Positions 18,440 through 27,335 of a stretch of DNA of 64,000 nucleotides are shown piece after piece. The stretch is from Roseateles subflavus. Its GTDB lineage: Bacteria > Pseudomonadota > Gammaproteobacteria > Burkholderiales > Burkholderiaceae_C. Below the pieces are notes generated by a model. The model made no database searches. It was not told the origin of the DNA and worked only from the letters and a program-made list of their open reading frames with translations. Location: contig NZ_JASVDS010000002.1 of NCBI RefSeq assembly GCF_030285365.1, positions 806,001 through 870,000 on the forward strand, written 5' to 3'. A program made the translations under genes and the position numbers. The first letter of the stretch is position 1. Every line of letters starts with the position of its first letter.

Positions 18440-20347
18440 ATGATTTCCATTCAACTGCCTGACGGTTCCAAGCGCGAATTCCCGCAGGCCGTCACCGTGG
18501 CCGACGTGGCCGCGTCCATCGGCGCCGGCCTGGCCAAGGCCGCGCTGGCCGGCAAGGTCGACGGCAAGCTGGTCGACACGAGCCACCTGATCGAGGCCGA
18601 CGCCCAGCTCGCCATCGTCACCGACAAGGACGCCGACGGCCTGGAAGTGATCCGCCACTCGACGGCCCACCTGCTGGCCTACGCCGTCAAGGAGCTGTTC
18701 CCCGACGCCCAGGTCACCATCGGCCCGGTCATCGAGAACGGCTTCTACTACGACTTCAGCTACAAGCGCCCGTTCACGCCCGAGGACCTCGCGGCCATCG
18801 AATCCAAGATGAACGAGCTGGCGAAGAAGGACGAGAAGGTCACGCGCACGGTGCTGCCGCGCGACGAGGCGGTGTCCTACTTCAAGGGCATCGGCGAGGC
18901 CTACAAGGCCGAGATCATCGAGTCCATTCCGCAGGGCGAGGACGTGTCCCTCTACGCCGAGGGCGCCTTCACCGACCTGTGCCGCGGCCCGCACGTGCCC
19001 TCCACGGGCAAGCTCAAGCACTTCAAGCTGATGAAGGTGGCGGGTGCCTACTGGCGCGGCGACCACCGCAACGAGCAGTTGCAGCGCATCTACGGCACGG
19101 CCTGGGCCTCCAAGGACGACCTGCAGAAGTACCTGACCCTGCTGGAGGAAGCCGAGAAGCGCGACCACCGCCGCCTGGGCAAGGACCTGGACCTCTTCCA
19201 CATCGACGAGCACGCCCCCGGCGTGGTGTTCTGGCACCCCAAGGGCTGGACGGTCTGGCAGGAGGTGGAGCAGTACATGCGCCGCGTCTACCGCGAGAAC
19301 GGCTACCTGGAGGTCAAGGGCCCGCAGATCATCGACAAGTCGCTGTGGGAGAAGACCGGCCACTGGGACAAGTACCGCGAGAACATGTTCACGACGGAAT
19401 CGGAGAAGCGCGACTATGCGCTCAAGCCGATGAACTGCCCGGGCCACATCCTGATCTTCAAGCAGGGCATCAAGAGCTACCGTGACCTGCCGCTGCGCTT
19501 CGGCGAGTTCGGTCAGTGCCACCGCAACGAGCCCACGGGCGGCCTGCACGGCATCATGCGCGTGCGCGGCTTCACGCAGGACGACGGTCACATCTTCTGC
19601 ACGGAAGACATGATCCAGCGCGAGGTGACGGCCTTCACGACGCTGCTGCAGAAGGTCTACAAGGACTTCGGCTTCACGGAGATCCTCTACAAGCTGTCGA
19701 CGCGCCCCGAGCAGCGCATCGGCACCGAGGAGAGCTGGGACAAGGCCGAGGCCGCGCTGGCCGAGGGTCTGCGCGCCTCGGGCTGCGAGTTCGAGTACCT
19801 GCCGGGCGAGGGGGCCTTCTACGGCCCCAAGATCGAGTACACGCTCAAGGATGCGCTGGGTCGCCAGTGGCAGTGCGGCACGATCCAGGTCGATCCGAAC
19901 CTGCCGGAGCGCCTGGACGCCGAATTCGTGGCTGAGGACGGCAGCCGTCAGCGTCCCATCATGCTGCACCGCGCCATCGTGGGCAGCCTCGAGCGCTTCA
20001 TCGGGATCCTGATCGAGCAGCACGCCGGCGCGCTGCCCGTCTGGCTGGCGCCGACGCAGGTCGTTGTGGCCAATATCACGGACGCTCAGGCCGATTACGT
20101 GGCTGAAATTGTGAAATCGCTGCAAAAACAAGGGCTTAGGGCCGTGGCGGATTTGCGCAACGAAAAGATCACGTATAAAATCCGCGAGCATTCCTTGCAG
20201 AAGGTTCCGTACATCCTTGTCGTAGGTGACAAGGAGAAGGCAAACGGAGCCGTTGCGGTGCGCGCCCGTGGCAATCAGGACCTGGGTGTGATGCCTCTGG
20301 CCAGCTTCGTGGAGAAGGTGGCGGCGGACATCACCAACAAGGCCTGA
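18440..20347 (+). CDS. thrS: threonyl-tRNA synthetase
   Basis: 635-residue class II synthetase that charges tRNA-Thr. The N-terminal TGS domain is at ~1-62 and the editing domain at ~65-225, with the zinc-like H73-x3-H77 (HSTAHLL). The catalytic core carries [11 protein letters not shown], a motif-2 region [18 protein letters not shown], and the late [15 protein letters not shown]. The anticodon-binding domain follows (from about residue 535). The start ATG is preceded by GGAG. It is the first structural gene after the Thr attenuator. The E. coli enzyme instead represses its own translation, so control here may differ. Confidence 0.97.
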   Translation: MISIQLPDGSKREFPQAVTVADVAASIGAGLAKAALAGKVDGKLVDTSHLIEADAQLAIVTDKDADGLEVIRHSTAHLLAYAVKELFPDAQVTIGPVIENGFYYDFSYKRPFTPEDLAAIESKMNELAKKDEKVTRTVLPRDEAVSYFKGIGEAYKAEIIESIPQGEDVSLYAEGAFTDLCRGPHVPSTGKLKHFKLMKVAGAYWRGDHRNEQLQRIYGTAWASKDDLQKYLTLLEEAEKRDHRRLGKDLDLFHIDEHAPGVVFWHPKGWTVWQEVEQYMRRVYRENGYLEVKGPQIIDKSLWEKTGHWDKYRENMFTTESEKRDYALKPMNCPGHILIFKQGIKSYRDLPLRFGEFGQCHRNEPTGGLHGIMRVRGFTQDDGHIFCTEDMIQREVTAFTTLLQKVYKDFGFTEILYKLSTRPEQRIGTEESWDKAEAALAEGLRASGCEFEYLPGEGAFYGPKIEYTLKDALGRQWQCGTIQVDPNLPERLDAEFVAEDGSRQRPIMLHRAIVGSLERFIGILIEQHAGALPVWLAPTQVVVANITDAQADYVAEIVKSLQKQGLRAVADLRNEKITYKIREHSLQKVPYILVVGDKEKANGAVAVRARGNQDLGVMPLASFVEKVAADITNKA

Positions 20348-20405
20348 AGAGCCTTCATTGGGCGCGCTTTTGCTTATTGCTGGGCCCCTTGCCTTGGGCT
20401 CGTTG

Positions 20406-20421
20406 AAAGGGTGGCACCATC
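20406..20421 (+). promoter_or_regulatory. ribosome-binding site and ATC start of infC
   Basis: AAAGGGTGG precedes an ATC codon by five to eight bases. The same frame has a TGA at 20404-20406, so no upstream ATG, GTG or TTG is possible. The first in-frame standard start downstream (GTG at 20533) would delete 38 conserved residues. Confidence 0.75.
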
Positions 20422-20964
20422 GCTACTTTTGCTGACCGTCGTGCGATTCCCGAGCGAAAGCATCGGCTGAACCGTGAAATCCTTGCTCCTGAGGTCCGTC
20501 TGAACGGCCCTGAGAACGAGCCCATCGGTGTCGTGAGCATCCAGGAAGCCCTGCGCATGGCGGGCGACATGGATGTGGATCTCGTCGAGATCTCTGCCAC
20601 CGCCAATCCGCCGGTCTGCCGGCTGATGGACTACGGCAAGTTCAAGTACATGGAGCAGAAGCGCGCGGCCGAGGCCAAGGCCAAGCAGAAGGTCGTCGAG
20701 GTCAAGGAAGTCAAGTTCCGCCCGGGCACGGACGAAGGCGACTACCAGATCAAGATGCGCAATCTGCGCCGCTTCATCGCCGAGGATGGTGACAAGGGCA
20801 AGGTGACGCTGCGTTACCGCGGTCGCGAAATCACCCACCAGGACATCGGCATGCGCCTGCTGGAGCGCATCCGTGACGAACTGGCGGATGTGGCGGTCGT
20901 CGAGCACATGCCCAAGCTGGAAGGGCGGCAGATGATCATGGTCTTGGCGCCGAAGAAGCGTTGA
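20419..20964 (+). CDS. infC: translation initiation factor IF-3, non-canonical ATC start
   Basis: 181-residue IF-3, which binds the 30S subunit and checks start-codon pairing. The N-domain reads [16 protein letters not shown], the linker [12 protein letters not shown], and the C-domain [20 protein letters not shown] ending [10 protein letters not shown]. The conserved N terminus demands a start at ATC (20419), read as formyl-Met. E. coli infC uses ATT, and IF-3 discriminates against such codons, so the gene limits its own translation; the same logic probably holds here. It is 71 bp after thrS. The next gene, rpmI, comes after a long structured spacer. Confidence 0.93.
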   Translation: MATFADRRAIPERKHRLNREILAPEVRLNGPENEPIGVVSIQEALRMAGDMDVDLVEISATANPPVCRLMDYGKFKYMEQKRAAEAKAKQKVVEVKEVKFRPGTDEGDYQIKMRNLRRFIAEDGDKGKVTLRYRGREITHQDIGMRLLERIRDELADVAVVEHMPKLEGRQMIMVLAPKKR

Positions 20965-21270
20965 CCCCCGGGCCCGCGGGTACGCGGGCCCCCCCCCCGA
21001 GGGGGTGCAATCAAAACCGGGCGCTGGCCCGGTTTTGATTGCAAGAGGCCGTCCTTGGGGCGGCCCGGCGGACGGCCTGAAAAGGCCTCGCTGGCGAAGA
21101 GTCGCCCGTTGGGCGACATCGTTGTCGGTGGTGTGCCGGCGTTGCTAGGGCCTCGGCCCATGGTTCAGGCCCGTCGATCTGGTCGTCGGCGGGCTTATTA
21201 GTCTCCCTGAGGCTGGCAAGTGTTGCGAGTCCCGCAACCGCCCCAGGGGACGCACTTAAAAGGAGCAGTC
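20965..21270 (+). promoter_or_regulatory. highly structured infC-rpmI intergenic leader
   Basis: This 306-bp spacer codes for nothing obvious but holds a chain of perfect hairpins: 20971-20990 (8-bp stem), 21007-21042 (16-bp stem, four-base loop), 21047-21077 (8-bp stem) and 21101-21117 (7-bp stem, three-base loop). The 16-bp stem carries an A run before and a T run after its GC core, like a bidirectional terminator. In E. coli and Bacillus the messages for L35/L20 are feedback-controlled by L20 through structured leaders, so this may be the local equivalent. No sequence match to those leaders is claimed. Confidence 0.5.
21007..21042. terminator. perfect 16-bp hairpin in the rpmI leader
   Basis: GCAATCAAAACCGGGC pairs exactly with its complement across a GCTG loop. 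The T4 run lies inside the 3' arm, so it could act as a terminator or attenuator between infC and rpmI in either orientation. Confidence 0.55.
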
Positions 21271-21474
21271 ATGCCCAAAATGAAGACCAAGAGCGGCGCC
21301 AAGAAGCGTTTCCGCGTCCGTCCGGGTGGTACCGTCAAGCGCGGTCAGGCGTACAAGCGCCACATCCTGACCAAGAAGACCACGAAGAACAAGCGTCAGC
21401 TCCGCGGCGCCGTGAACGTGCATGAAACCAACATGGGTCACATCGCTTCGATGCTGCCCTATGCCGGTCTGTAA
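21271..21474 (+). CDS. rpmI: 50S ribosomal protein L35
   Basis: 67-residue basic ribosomal protein L35. It has the family opening [14 protein letters not shown], the middle GHILTKK-like segment ([17 protein letters not shown]) and the end MLPYAGL. AAAAGGAG is placed seven bases before the ATG. It is followed by rplT after 24 bp, the standard arrangement, so both are likely controlled together by the upstream structured leader. Confidence 0.97.
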   Translation: MPKMKTKSGAKKRFRVRPGGTVKRGQAYKRHILTKKTTKNKRQLRGAVNVHETNMGHIASMLPYAGL

Positions 21475-21498
21475 TCCCGCGATTTAAGGAGATACAAC

Positions 21499-21855
21499 AT
21501 GCCTCGCGTCAAACGTGGTGTTACCGCACGTGCTCGTCACAAGAAGGTCCTGGCTCTGGCCAAGGGCTTCCGTGGTCGTCGCAAGAACGTCTTCCGCATC
21601 GCCAAGCAGGCGGTGATGAAGGCAGGCCAATACGCCTACCGTGACCGCCGTGCCAAGAAGCGCGTGTTCCGCCAGCTGTGGATTGCTCGTATCAACGCAG
21701 CAAGCCGTGGCCTGGGTCTGAGCTACAGCAAGTTCGTGGCCGGCCTGAAGAAGGCCCAGATCGACATCGACCGCAAGGTCCTGGCTGATCTGGCCGTCAA
21801 CGATCCGGCTGGCTTTGCCAGCATCTTCGCCAAGGTGAAGGCCGCTCTCGCCTAA
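21499..21855 (+). CDS. rplT: 50S ribosomal protein L20
   Basis: 118-residue 23S rRNA-binding protein needed early in 50S assembly. It opens [23 protein letters not shown]-like, and carries [26 protein letters not shown] and [18 protein letters not shown], all hallmarks of L20. In other bacteria L20 is the translational repressor of this operon. An AAGGAG site precedes the start. An intrinsic terminator lies between it and pheS. Confidence 0.97.
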   Translation: MPRVKRGVTARARHKKVLALAKGFRGRRKNVFRIAKQAVMKAGQYAYRDRRAKKRVFRQLWIARINAASRGLGLSYSKFVAGLKKAQIDIDRKVLADLAVNDPAGFASIFAKVKAALA

Positions 21856-21922
21856 ATGTCCTGATGCGGTGCAAACCGCATCCGGGCGGCCCTGTCTGCA
21901 AAGGCAGGGTGCGCACCCCTTG

Positions 21923-21953
21923 AAGGCCGACACCCTGGTGTTCGGCCTTTTCT
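21923..21953 (+). terminator. terminator between rplT and pheS
   Basis: AAGGCCGACACC and GGTGTTCGGCCTT form a stem with one bulged base and a three-base loop, followed by TTTTCTCATTTTT. It separates the ribosomal-protein genes from pheST or attenuates read-through. A smaller 8-bp hairpin lies shortly after the rplT stop. E. coli has a Phe attenuator at this place, but no leader peptide precedes the terminator here. Confidence 0.7.
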
Positions 21954-22098
21954 CATTTTTCTGTTTGCCCAGAGTCGCTGCCCTGACGCGCCGCCGGCCC
22001 GCCGCCGAGGCCCTGCAGGACCGACACCCCCGCCGGGTTCGCGCCCGACGATCCAGGGGCTTCCCGCCCCCGCCAACGAATACGAGTCCGCCGCCGCG

Positions 22099-23142
22099 AT
22101 GAACGACCTCGCCCAATTGCTGCAAAGCGCCCAGGCTGAATTTGCCCAGGCTTCCACCCCTGCCGACCTGGAGAACGCCAAGGCGCGATTCCTGGGCAAG
22201 TCCGGCCAGGTGACCGAGCTGATGAAGGGCCTGGCCGCGCTGCCGGTCGAGGAGAAGAAGACCCGTGGCGCGGAGATCAACCAGCTCAAGCAGGGCATCG
22301 AGGCCGCGCTGAACGCGCGCCGCCAGGCCCTCGCGGACGCCGAGCTCGAGAAGCAGCTCAAGGCCGAAGCGCTCGACGTGACGCTGCCCGGCCGCCAGCG
22401 CGGCACCGGCGGCCTGCACCCGATCACCCGGGCGATGGAGCGCATCGAGGCCATCTTCGGTTCCATGGGCTTCGACGTGGCCGACGGCCCGGAAATCGAG
22501 ACGGACTGGTTCAGCTTCTCCTCGCTGAACAACCCCGAGAACCATCCGGCCCGTTCCATGCAGGACACGTTCTACGTGGACATGAAGGACGAAGGCGGCC
22601 GCTGGTTCAACCTGCGCCCGCACACCAGCCCCATGCAGATCCGCTATGCGCAGGCCCATGCCAAGCGCTATGCCGGCCAGGACACCATGCCGGAAATCCG
22701 CGTGATCGCCCCGGGCCGCACCTACCGCGTGGACAGCGACGCCACGCACTCGCCCATGTTCCACCAGGTCGAGGGCCTGTGGGTCGGCGAGAACATCAGC
22801 TTCAAGGACCTGAAGTCGGTCTACCTGAACTTCATCACGGCCTTCTTCGAGACCGATGCCCTGCAGCTGCGCTTCCGCCCGAGCTACTTCCCCTTCACCG
22901 AGCCCAGCGCCGAGATCGACATCATGTTCGAGACCGGCCCGCTCAAGGGGCGCTGGCTGGAGGTCTCCGGCGCCGGCCAGGTCCATCCGCAGGTGATCCG
23001 CAACATGGGCCTGGACCCGGAGCGCTACATCGGCTTCGCCTTCGGCTCCGGCATCGACCGCCTGGCCATGCTGCGCTACGGCGTGAATGACCTGCGCCTG
23101 TTCTTCGAGGGCGACCTGCGCTTCCTGAGCCAGTTCAAGTAA
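22099..23142 (+). CDS. pheS: phenylalanyl-tRNA synthetase alpha subunit
   Basis: 347-residue catalytic subunit of the alpha2-beta2 class II enzyme that charges tRNA-Phe. The N-terminal ~90 residues form the tRNA-contacting coiled coil. The class II core includes [32 protein letters not shown], and [14 protein letters not shown] (motif 3). It is followed 62 bp later by pheT, giving the usual gene pair. Confidence 0.97.
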   Translation: MNDLAQLLQSAQAEFAQASTPADLENAKARFLGKSGQVTELMKGLAALPVEEKKTRGAEINQLKQGIEAALNARRQALADAELEKQLKAEALDVTLPGRQRGTGGLHPITRAMERIEAIFGSMGFDVADGPEIETDWFSFSSLNNPENHPARSMQDTFYVDMKDEGGRWFNLRPHTSPMQIRYAQAHAKRYAGQDTMPEIRVIAPGRTYRVDSDATHSPMFHQVEGLWVGENISFKDLKSVYLNFITAFFETDALQLRFRPSYFPFTEPSAEIDIMFETGPLKGRWLEVSGAGQVHPQVIRNMGLDPERYIGFAFGSGIDRLAMLRYGVNDLRLFFEGDLRFLSQFK

Positions 23143-23204
23143 GCCCGCCTTGCCCCGACCGCAAGCATCGCAAGAACACCACCGAACACGCTGACGAGAA
23201 TCCC

Positions 23205-25628
23205 ATGCAATTCCCTGAGTCCTGGCTGCGGGCCTTCTGCAATCCGTCCCTGAACACCCAAGAGCTGGCGTCGCTGCTGACCATGTCCGGCATGGAAGTC
23301 GAGGAGCTGAGCCCGGCGGCGCCGCCGTTCAGCGGCATCGTTGTCGCCGAGATCCTGGAGGCCGAGCAGCACCCCAACGCCGACAAGCTGCGGGTCTGCA
23401 AGGTCAACGCTGGGGGCGCGGAGCCCCTGCAGATCGTCTGCGGCGCGCCCAACGCCCGCGTCGGCATCAAGGTGCCGCTGGCCACCGTGGGTGCCGAGCT
23501 GCCCCCGGGCGAGGACGGCAAGCCCTTCCTGATCAAGGTCGGCAAGCTGCGCGGCGTCGAGAGCTTCGGCATGCTGTGCTCCGCCCGCGAGCTCCAGCTG
23601 AGCGATGAGCACGGGGGTCTCCTCGAACTGCCGCTGGACGCGCCGGTCGGCCAGAATATCCGCCAGTACCTGAACCTGGATGACACGCTCTTCACGCTGA
23701 AGCTCACGCCCAACCTGGGCCACGGCCTGTCGGTGCTGGGCGTGGCCCGCGAGGTGGCCGCGCTGACCGGCGCGCCGCTCACCCTGCCGGCCATCACGCC
23801 GGTGAAGCCGGTCGTCGACCAGACCGTGCCGGTGCGCGTCGAGGCGCCGGACCTCTGCGGCCGCTTTGCCGGCCGCGTGGTCCGCAACGTCGACCACAAG
23901 GCGAAGACGCCGGACTGGATGGTCCAGCGCCTGGCCCGCTGCGGCCAGCGCTCGGTGTCGGCCCTGGTGGACATCTCCAACTACGTGATGTTCGAGCTGG
24001 GCCGCCCCTCGCACATCTTCGACCTCGACAAGATCGACCGCGAGCTCATCGTGCGCTGGGCCCAGCCCGGCGAGCAGCTCAAGCTGCTGAACGGCAACAC
24101 CGTGGCGCTGGACGAGAAGGTCGGCGTGATCGCGGACGCCAGCCGCGTCGAGTCGCTCGCCGGCATCATGGGCGGCGACCACACGGCCGTCTCCGACGAC
24201 ACCCGCAACGTCTACATCGAGGCCGCCTTCTGGTGGCCCGAGGCCGTCATGGGCCGCGGCCGCCGCTACAACTTCAGCACCGACGCCGGCCATCGCTTCG
24301 AGCGTGGCGTCGATCCCGAAAGCATCGCCGAGCACATCGAGCGCATCACGCAGCTGGTGCTCGAGATCTGCGGCGGCGAGGCCGGCCCGCTGGTGGACCA
24401 GCGCGTCAACATGCCCGCGCCCAAGCCCGTGACCCTGCGCGTGGCGCGTGCCGCCAAGGTGATCGGCATGCCGGTCACGCAGGCGGACTGCGCCGGCGTG
24501 TTCCGCCGCCTGGGCCTGCCCTTCACCGAAGGCGAGGGCACGCTGACCGTCACGCCGCCGAGCTGGCGCTTCGACATCGCCATCGAGGAAGACCTCATCG
24601 AGGAAGTCATCCGGGTGATGGGCTACGGCCAGCTGCCGTCGACGCCGCCGCTGGCACCCGTCGTGGCCAAGACCCGCTCGGAATCGCGCCGTGGCGTGCA
24701 CGCCCTGCGCCACGCCGTGGCGGCACGCGACTACTTCGAGACCATCAACTTCAGCTTCGTCGAGGAACGCTGGGAGCGTGAGCTGGCGGGGCAGGAGCAC
24801 CCCATCCGCCTGCTGAATCCCATCACCAGCCAGCTCTCGGTGATGCGCACCAGCCTGATGGGCAGCCTGCTCAACGTGCTGCGCCACAACCTGGCCCGCA
24901 AGGCGAGCCGCGTGCGCGTGTTCGAGATCGGCCGAGTGTTCCTGCGTGATGCCGCGGTGCAGACGGGCGCGTCGAGTGTGGCCGGCATCGCCCAGCCCAT
25001 GCGCCTGGGGGGCCTGGCCTTCGGCCCGGCCGATCAGCCGCAATGGAGCCAGCGTGACCGCGCCGTCGACTTCTTCGACGTGAAGGGCGATCTCGAGGCC
25101 CTGTTCGCACCGCGCCAGCTGCGTTTCGTCGCGGCCGAGCACCCCGCGCTGCACCCGGGCCGCAGCGCGCGCGTGGAGCTCGACGGCCAGCCGATCGGCG
25201 TGGTCGGCGAGCTGCACCCGAAGTGGCGCCAGGCCTATGAGTTGCCCCAGGGCGCCGGCGCACCCGTCCTGTTCGAGCTCGAGCTGGACGCCGTCCTCGC
25301 CCGCACGCTGCCGGTGGGGCAGGGCGTGCCTCGCCAGCAGGCCGTGCTGCGTGACATTGCCGTGATCGTCTCGGAAGCTGTCACGCATGAATCCTTGATG
25401 CAAACCATCGGCACGGCCGGAGATGCCCTGGTACGCTCGGCGCGTCTTTTCGACATCTTCAAGCCGGCGCAGCCCAGCGGCGACCTGAAGGAAGGCGAGC
25501 GCAGCATGGCGATCCGTCTGGAACTGCTGGACGAAGAAGCCACGCTGACGGACGAGCGCATCGAACAGGCCGTGGTCACGGTGCTGGCGGCCCTGGGTGA
25601 GAAGCTGGGCGCGCGTCTGCGTGCCTGA
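23205..25628 (+). CDS. pheT: phenylalanyl-tRNA synthetase beta subunit
   Basis: 807-residue structural and editing subunit. The N-terminal tRNA-binding (EMAP-like) domain is at ~40-150 ([18 protein letters not shown]), then B3/B4 editing domain (~215-390), a B5 domain (~410-480), a catalytic-like domain, and an FDX-ACB anticodon-binding domain in the last ~95 residues ([16 protein letters not shown]). The length matches the family. The ihfA gene follows 14 bp downstream, so the three are probably one transcript. Confidence 0.97.
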   Translation: MQFPESWLRAFCNPSLNTQELASLLTMSGMEVEELSPAAPPFSGIVVAEILEAEQHPNADKLRVCKVNAGGAEPLQIVCGAPNARVGIKVPLATVGAELPPGEDGKPFLIKVGKLRGVESFGMLCSARELQLSDEHGGLLELPLDAPVGQNIRQYLNLDDTLFTLKLTPNLGHGLSVLGVAREVAALTGAPLTLPAITPVKPVVDQTVPVRVEAPDLCGRFAGRVVRNVDHKAKTPDWMVQRLARCGQRSVSALVDISNYVMFELGRPSHIFDLDKIDRELIVRWAQPGEQLKLLNGNTVALDEKVGVIADASRVESLAGIMGGDHTAVSDDTRNVYIEAAFWWPEAVMGRGRRYNFSTDAGHRFERGVDPESIAEHIERITQLVLEICGGEAGPLVDQRVNMPAPKPVTLRVARAAKVIGMPVTQADCAGVFRRLGLPFTEGEGTLTVTPPSWRFDIAIEEDLIEEVIRVMGYGQLPSTPPLAPVVAKTRSESRRGVHALRHAVAARDYFETINFSFVEERWERELAGQEHPIRLLNPITSQLSVMRTSLMGSLLNVLRHNLARKASRVRVFEIGRVFLRDAAVQTGASSVAGIAQPMRLGGLAFGPADQPQWSQRDRAVDFFDVKGDLEALFAPRQLRFVAAEHPALHPGRSARVELDGQPIGVVGELHPKWRQAYELPQGAGAPVLFELELDAVLARTLPVGQGVPRQQAVLRDIAVIVSEAVTHESLMQTIGTAGDALVRSARLFDIFKPAQPSGDLKEGERSMAIRLELLDEEATLTDERIEQAVVTVLAALGEKLGARLRA

Positions 25629-25642
25629 GGAGGAGCTTTCGC

Positions 25643-26011
25643 ATGAGCACGGACGAGATGAAACCAGCGGGTGGCCCGGTGCTGCTGCCCAGCCTGGAGA
25701 CGCCCACGCTGACCAAGGCGGAGCTGGCCGAACTGCTGTTCGACAAGCTGGGCCTGAACAAGCGCGAGTCCAAGGACATGGTCGAGGCCTTCTTCGACAT
25801 CATCCATGACAGCCTGGTGCAAGGGCGTGAAGTGAAGCTCTCGGGCTTCGGCAACTTCAACATCCGTCGCAAGGCGCCGCGCCCGGGTCGCAACCCGCGT
25901 ACGGGCGAGTCCATCCCCATCAAGGCACGCAATGTCGTGACCTTCCACGCGAGCCACAAACTCAAGGGGGTGGTGCAGGGGGATGTTCCCGGCGACGAGG
26001 ACTTCGAGTAG
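25643..26011 (+). CDS. ihfA: integration host factor alpha subunit
   Basis: 122-residue DNA-bending protein of the HU/IHF family that pairs with IhfB. The core [29 protein letters not shown] and the DNA-intercalating arm [15 protein letters not shown] are canonical. An extra ~20-residue N-terminal stretch and an acidic tail make it longer than the E. coli protein (99 aa), as in other Burkholderiales. GAGGAG lies before the ATG. Linkage to pheT and the MerR gene is the standard order. Confidence 0.95.
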   Translation: MSTDEMKPAGGPVLLPSLETPTLTKAELAELLFDKLGLNKRESKDMVEAFFDIIHDSLVQGREVKLSGFGNFNIRRKAPRPGRNPRTGESIPIKARNVVTFHASHKLKGVVQGDVPGDEDFE

Positions 26012-26045
26012 AGTCTGACCTCCCCACCTGAAGCCCTTGATTTCA

Positions 26046-26522
26046 ATGGACAAAGCGCTTCCCGCCATTCCCGCCAAACGCTACTTCACCATCGGTGAGG
26101 TGAGCGAGCTGTGCGGCGTGAAGCCCTATGTGCTGCGCTACTGGGAGCAGGAGTTCACGCAGCTCAAGCCCATGAAGCGGCGCGGCAATCGGCGCTACTA
26201 CCAGCATCACGAGGTGCTGCTGATCCGCCGGATCCGTGACCTGCTCTATGACCAGGGCTTCACCATCAGCGGGGCTCGCAACCAGCTGGCCGATGGTCTG
26301 GCTCGCCCGGAGACGGCAGCGAGCTTCCATGAGGAGGCCGTGGCGGCCGAGGCCCTGGCCGAGGAACTGCACGCCCTCGAGGCCTCGCACAGCCAGGCGA
26401 TGGCCATGGCCGCCGACAAGCACGAGTCCGCCCGTCTGAGCGTCAGCGTGGAAAAACTGAGTCTGGAGCAGGTGCGCGAAGAATTATTGGCAATTCGTTC
26501 GACACTACTTGCACAACTCTAA
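26046..26522 (+). CDS. MerR-family transcriptional regulator
   Basis: 158-residue regulator. The N-terminal winged helix has YFTIGEVSELCGVKPYVLRYWEQEF and RRGNRRYYQHHEVLLIRRI. The C-terminal half is a Glu/Ala-rich coiled coil (dimerisation) ending EELLAIRSTLLAQL. It lacks Cys clusters, so it is not a metal sensor of the classic type. This gene always seems to sit between ihfA and tRNA-Pro in this lineage, but its targets are unknown. The ATG at 26046 is preferred to an upstream TTG. The tRNA-Pro promoter lies in its last codons. Confidence 0.9.
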   Translation: MDKALPAIPAKRYFTIGEVSELCGVKPYVLRYWEQEFTQLKPMKRRGNRRYYQHHEVLLIRRIRDLLYDQGFTISGARNQLADGLARPETAASFHEEAVAAEALAEELHALEASHSQAMAMAADKHESARLSVSVEKLSLEQVREELLAIRSTLLAQL

Positions 26523-26538
26523 AAAATCGTTCTATAAT
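26509..26538 (+). promoter_or_regulatory. tRNA-Pro promoter
   Basis: TTGCAC at 26509-26514 and a perfect TATAAT at 26533-26538, 18 bp apart, end 13 bp before the tRNA. The -35 lies inside the 3' end of the MerR gene. This is one of the best sigma-70 promoters in the window. Confidence 0.85.
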
Positions 26539-26551
26539 CTTTCTTCTTCGT

Positions 26552-26628
26552 CGGGGTGTAGCGCAGCCTGGTAGCGCACTTGCATGGGGTGCAAGGGGTC
26601 GCGAGTTCGAATCCCGCCACCCCGACCA
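26552..26628 (+). tRNA. tRNA-Pro (anticodon GGG)
   Basis: 77-nt tRNA with acceptor arms CGGGGTG/CACCCCG and an encoded CCA end. The anticodon stem CTTGC/GCAAG encloses the loop ATGGGGT, giving GGG at 26586-26588 with G37. The T loop TTCGAATC is standard. It is flanked by a strong promoter and an intrinsic terminator, so it is a single-gene transcript. Confidence 0.97.
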
Positions 26629-26640
26629 AAGATAAGCACG

Positions 26641-26671
26641 AGCCCGGTACTGAAAAGTACCGGGCTTTTTG
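26641..26671 (+). terminator. tRNA-Pro terminator
   Basis: AGCCCGGTACT and its exact complement form an 11-bp stem with a GAAA loop, followed by five Ts. Confidence 0.92.
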
Positions 26672-26820
26672 CTGTCTGGGCCCGGTCACTGCTTGGGTCT
26701 TGTTCTGCTCGGATCTTGTTTTGCTCGGGCCTTGCCACTGCTTGGGCCTGGCGTCGGTCGGTGCTGGATCTGGATGCGGGCCGGCGGTGTCGGGGGACAC
26801 GAGCTGGCAGGGGACGGACG

Positions 26821-26890
26821 AGCACGAACCCGCATGAGCCAGCGCGAACCAGCGCGAACCAGCGCGAACCAGGATGAGCCAGCGCGAACC
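26821..26890 (+). repeat. 10-bp tandem repeat
   Basis: Seven consecutive decamers in exact register: AGCGCGAACC occurs at 26841, 26851, 26861 and 26881, and the other three units differ at one to several positions. No spacer separates the units, so this is not a CRISPR. Confidence 0.85.
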
Positions 26891-26994
26891 CGCACGGGCA
26901 CATGCGAACGGACGCGAGCGCGTGCAGGGGCACCGTCGGTGGCCTGCTCCGACGGGCGTTCTTGGGCAAGGCACGCGGCGCTGCCTGCCGGAAG

Positions 26995-27008
26995 GCAAGA
27001 CCTGACCC
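26995..27008 (+). repeat. dispersed repeat, copy A
   Basis: GCAAGACCTGACCC, followed by TCGCGAGCG. It matches copies at 34017, 38609 and, with one change, 50333. This copy lies in the gene-poor gap. Confidence 0.6.
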
Positions 27009-27335
27009 TCGCGAGCGGCCACCGACCGAGCCTGATTGGGCCGCCGGGCGCCCTCGCCCGCCGCCCGGTGCGATGAGTGCCACGCGGGGCGGCTGCTTGG
27101 ACCACATCCGCCACCTTCGCCACCTTCGCCGCTTCAGCCGCCACCGCTGCGACTGAACCGTCGGCTGGTGCAGTTCGTCTGAAGTCGCGTGTCGAGGCCT
27201 CGCCTGGCCGGCACCATGCCGTCCGTGCAACGAGCGCTGGCTGCCCTTCGCCGTCTCGCTGCAGGACGTCCCCGGCCGGTCCGCATGCCTGCCGTGGCTG
27301 CGGAATTCACCAGATGACGCCAAGAGGTCGCCGAC

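Larger units (their letters stand above)
26672..27335. repeat. 664-bp gene-poor region with two tandem-repeat blocks
   Basis: No supportable gene lies here. At 26685-26748 about four imperfect 15-16 bp units (consensus CTTGYYMTGCTYGGGY) are in tandem, with an exact 11-mer CACTGCTTGGG at 26687 and 26736. At 26821-26890 seven 10-bp units follow (AGCGCGAACC four times, plus variants AGCACGAACC, CGCATGAGCC and AGGATGAGCC). A copy of the dispersed GCAAGACCTGACCC element is at 26995. Downstream 27107-27150 repeats CTTCGCCAC-like words. Short open frames here are Arg/Pro-rich artefacts. Confidence 0.7.

Noticed and set aside
21869-22102. A frame between rplT and pheS with a Phe-rich stretch (VFGLFSFF), reminiscent of the pheM leader
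   Set aside because: The Phe codons come from the T-rich tail of the terminator itself; the stretch lies after, not before, the terminator stem, so it cannot work as an attenuation leader.
26037-26048. TTGATTTCAA at the MerR start as an FNR-type box
   Set aside because: The half-sites are only two bases apart, not the required six.
26821-26890. Regular repeats that might be taken for a CRISPR array
   Set aside because: The units are 10 bp, directly adjacent and without spacers; no cas genes are in the window.
26902-27156. Short frames in the gap downstream of tRNA-Pro
   Set aside because: Arg/Pro-rich translation, no ribosome-binding site and overlap with tandem repeats; nothing resembles a protein family.
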